Origin: Planctomycetota bacterium
Lineage (GTDB): Bacteria; Planctomycetota; UBA8742; JACQVU01; JANLHZ01
Reading direction: 5' to 3'
Assembly: GCA_024653775.1 (NCBI GenBank)
Contig: JANLHZ010000111.1
Span: 1 to 39,378, forward strand
DNA: 39,378 nt
A program made the translations under genes and the position numbers. The first letter of the stretch is position 1. Each line of letters begins with the position of its first letter. This document shows positions 37,717 to 39,378 of the stretch, in pieces. Under the pieces are notes generated by a model. The model did no database searches. It was not told the DNA's origin and worked only from the letters and a program-made list of their open reading frames with translations.

Positions 37717-39062
37717 TGTCAGAAACTATCGACCACCTTTATCGTAACGAGATGACAACTGTAGGTACAGATCCATCACAGTTTAAAGCTCCTATTGGGA
37801 AGAGAGTAAGCGACTTCGTTGAGGAGCGGCTGGTTGGTGTGATCGCTTCTTCTGAGTCTGTAAAAAAAGATCATTCCGATCTCGAGATCGACCTCCGATC
37901 TGACGAGTCTGTGAGTCCAGTGTTTGTCGACAGGGAAGGACCTACCGAGGAGGGAAGCTTCACCCGAGTCATTGGTTCTTCTGATGAAGATGATCTTCCC
38001 GCAGGGCATCATCGTGAGATCGATTTCAAGGTCGGCGGGGAACGGTCGTCTGTCCGGCGCGGCGTCGATCCTGGCGGCGTTTCGCTTTCTCACAGCGAGA
38101 ACGTATCTATCGGACTGCTCCTGGACAGCATCAAGGGAACCGAACATGAAACGATTCCAAATCTTGTCCTGCCACCTGTGATTGTAGCTCTCGATGGCGT
38201 TCTGTATGCCGTGCTCAGCTGGAGTCGCGAAGACGACCGTCACGCCAAGACCGAGACAGAACCTTGTGACCCTTCCGACGGTGTCTTTATGGTTGTGTGG
38301 TCCTTGAAAGACGGTGCCGTTGTCGAACTGGGCGTAGCTTGGCAGTCCCACGTCCTTCCTGTGGTCGGAAATGGCTTCAAGGGTGTCTATAGAGCGCATT
38401 CTCGTGAAGATGCGGGAAAACGGAAGTCCTCCGTGGATGGAGACTCCATTGAGAACATTGAAGACAGGTCCACCTTCCAAAGAGAGGTCTTCAACGTAAT
38501 CGAAGCTGTCGAGTTCGCATCTTCCGTCAGCCACTTCCGGAAGGTACCAACCCTTCGGCGGCGACGGTCTTCGAGTTCGTTTCTTGCCGCCCGTAACGCC
38601 GTATCGTTCCAGTATGCGACCGATGGTTCTGACCGATGGAATGTTTGCGACTCCTCGCGCAATAAGCTCTCTGCGAATGGCCTCCCCGCCGTACTCTCCG
38701 AGGTCACAGATGACTTTGAGTTCGCGACGGAGAGTGATGATAAGATCCTCGACCTCTATCGCTGTTCTGTTCGCTGGGGAACAGGGTCCACTCTGTTTGT
38801 CGGAGAGGTCAACTCTATCAAGACGTTTACCGGAAGTCCGCTTCACCCAGAAAGAAACAGTGGAAGGCGAGACCTTGTGCCTCCTTGCAACTTCGCGGAC
38901 ACCTTCACCGCTGCGCACAGCTTTAATCATCGCCTTCCGAACGCTTTCCAGACCTTTTTTTTGCCATTGAAATCCATCTCCTTGATAGTGTCGAAGGAGA
39001 TATTAAACCATAATCAGTGTTCGACAGTTGCTGACACTCAACTGTTCGACGAATGCTGACAC
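37717..39062 (-). mobile_element. Insertion sequence with DDE (rve-type) transposase
   Basis: Ends TGTCAGAAACTATCGACC (37717-37734) and, on the other strand, TGTCAGCATTCGTCGAAC (39062-39045) are imperfect inverted repeats. Inside the right end the motif TGTCAGCAACTGTCGAACA repeats once more (39033-39015 on the minus strand), typical of transposase binding sites. The element is about 1346 bp and encodes one transposase. No target duplication was found at these boundaries, so the ends may be a base or two off or one flank may be rearranged. Base composition is less GC-rich than the chromosome. Confidence 0.8.
37776..38977 (-). CDS. Integrase-core transposase, -1 frameshift near the start
   Basis: Helix-turn-helix (GVREVARRHKVSPSTVSFWVKR), then an integrase core with Asp in CELDSFDYVED, Asp in AQFDNGTVF and Glu in AIESYNHRWQDKIW, the DDE triad of IS481/IS3-like enzymes. 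The main frame's own first ATG is at 38930. Upstream, ATG 38977 (MDFNGKKK) is preceded by AAGGAG and is separated from the main frame by a run of eight A. A -1 shift on A AAA AAG joins them as MDFNGKKKGLESVRKAMIKAVRSG, a more natural start. This may be programmed slippage, a mutation or a sequencing error in the homopolymer. Confidence 0.85.
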
Positions 39063-39285
39063 TTGCCCCATAATAACCAAATGATCTGCCGCTAGCGCTT
39101 TGGTATGCACGTTGTTCTGCCGCTGTATAGTCGCTTTCATTGCCAATTCCCTCAAGCCACTCACCGTATTTTTTTTGTCCCGCTGTCGTGTTGAACTCTG
39201 GAGCAATCCGATTTTGCCAAATTTCATGCCCTTGCTGAAACATGTGGCCTAGCTTATCGGTACCGATTAAGACATCTCCATGAGG
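39063..39285 (-). pseudogene. 5' fragment of a gene split by the insertion sequence
   Basis: The minus-strand frame reads HGDVLIGTDKLGHMFQQGHEIWQNRI... through SASGRSFGYYGA to the insertion-sequence boundary, about 74 codons, with a stop just upstream at 39286-39288. GTDKLGHMFQQG looks like a conserved motif, but I cannot name the family. The fragment seems cut at the 3' side by the insertion sequence and at the 5' side by the transposase fragment that follows. Confidence 0.45.
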
Positions 39286-39378
39286 TTACGTTCACGGATA
39301 AGAAAGGAAAACTCTCGAAAGCGAAGCTCAATCTGAAATATCGTCAAATCACGGTTCTACCTCCTCGCTACAAAAGGA
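39195..39378 (+). CDS. Fragment of an IS4-type transposase (runs off the window)
   Basis: The plus-strand frame from 39195 is open to the window end. Its last 35 residues, HEVTFTDKKGKLSKAKLNLKYRQITVLPPRYKR, fit the IS4-type pattern in which a basic strand is followed by VxLPPR. The first part (39195-39260) overlaps the antisense gene fragment, so the real boundary probably lies near 39260-39290. The rest lies outside the window. Confidence 0.5.

Noticed and set aside
37716-39059. A 447-codon plus-strand ORF over the insertion sequence
   Set aside because: Antisense to the transposase, whose helix-turn-helix and DDE residues are clear; the plus frame resembles no protein.

Overview
The window reads as chromosome from an uncultivated, moderately GC-rich Gram-negative bacterium. 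Evidence: many lipoprotein signal peptides, an LptE-like outer-membrane protein, an exosortase with a PEP-CTERM-type substrate, and a DUF1501 plus DUF1549/DUF1553 pair of the kind abundant in planctomycetes, verrucomicrobia and related lineages. No rRNA, tRNA or CRISPR array was seen, so the phylum cannot be fixed from sequence alone.

Layout. 1-2.5 kb: tail of an unidentified gene, a small ORF, an exosortase/substrate pair and a PuuD-type amidotransferase. 2.7-5.5 kb: a secreted c-type cytochrome facing a membrane cytochrome-like protein plus a DUF202 protein. 5.5-8.1 kb: two tandem ParE/antitoxin modules separated by a copied tail of the neighbouring HEAT-repeat gene. 8.2-12.2 kb: DUF1501 and DUF1549/1553 genes. 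12.5-16.7 kb: hisD, an orphan ABC-2 permease and a secreted glycosidase-like protein. 16.8-22.8 kb: a minus-strand run of lipoproteins, an LptE-like protein and ribonuclease Y. 22.9-25.6 kb: a cysteine desulfurase-like gene carrying heptamer repeats, then an Mrp/ApbC-type ATPase. 25.9-30 kb: recG, a lipoprotein and an SRPBCC protein. 30-34 kb: one giant acidic protein with a zinc ribbon and L7/L12-like ends. 34.4-37.5 kb: gpmI, a lipoprotein and a small membrane protein. 37.6-39.4 kb: an insertion sequence splitting another gene, with a second transposase fragment at the window edge.

The outstanding signal is a set of short repeats living at gene edges. (1) A 133-190 bp inverted-repeat element ending GTAACTGTTCACGGGGTAG occurs in three full copies plus one truncated copy and one possible relic. 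Two full copies have perfect 8-bp target duplications and the third matches at 7 of 8. All three lengths are 1 mod 3, so element plus duplication adds a multiple of 3. One copy sits exactly on a stop/start junction and adds 50 in-frame codons ahead of a lipoprotein signal peptide. Its interior is built of small hairpins with GTGA or GTAA loops and differing stems. This resembles in behaviour, not sequence, the Rickettsia palindromic elements. (2) A ~100 bp inverted repeat with GTGCCGTCTACGAATT arms abuts the stop codons of two unrelated genes. (3) Heptanucleotide tandem repeats of three kinds occur, two of them inside the cysteine desulfurase gene, adding exactly 258 nt in frame.

Most core genes (hisD, rny, recG, gpmI, Mrp) are ordinary housekeeping functions; the clustering gives little pathway logic beyond the exosortase pair, the cytochrome group, the DUF1501/1549 pair and the possible Fe-S pair of cysteine desulfurase and Mrp.
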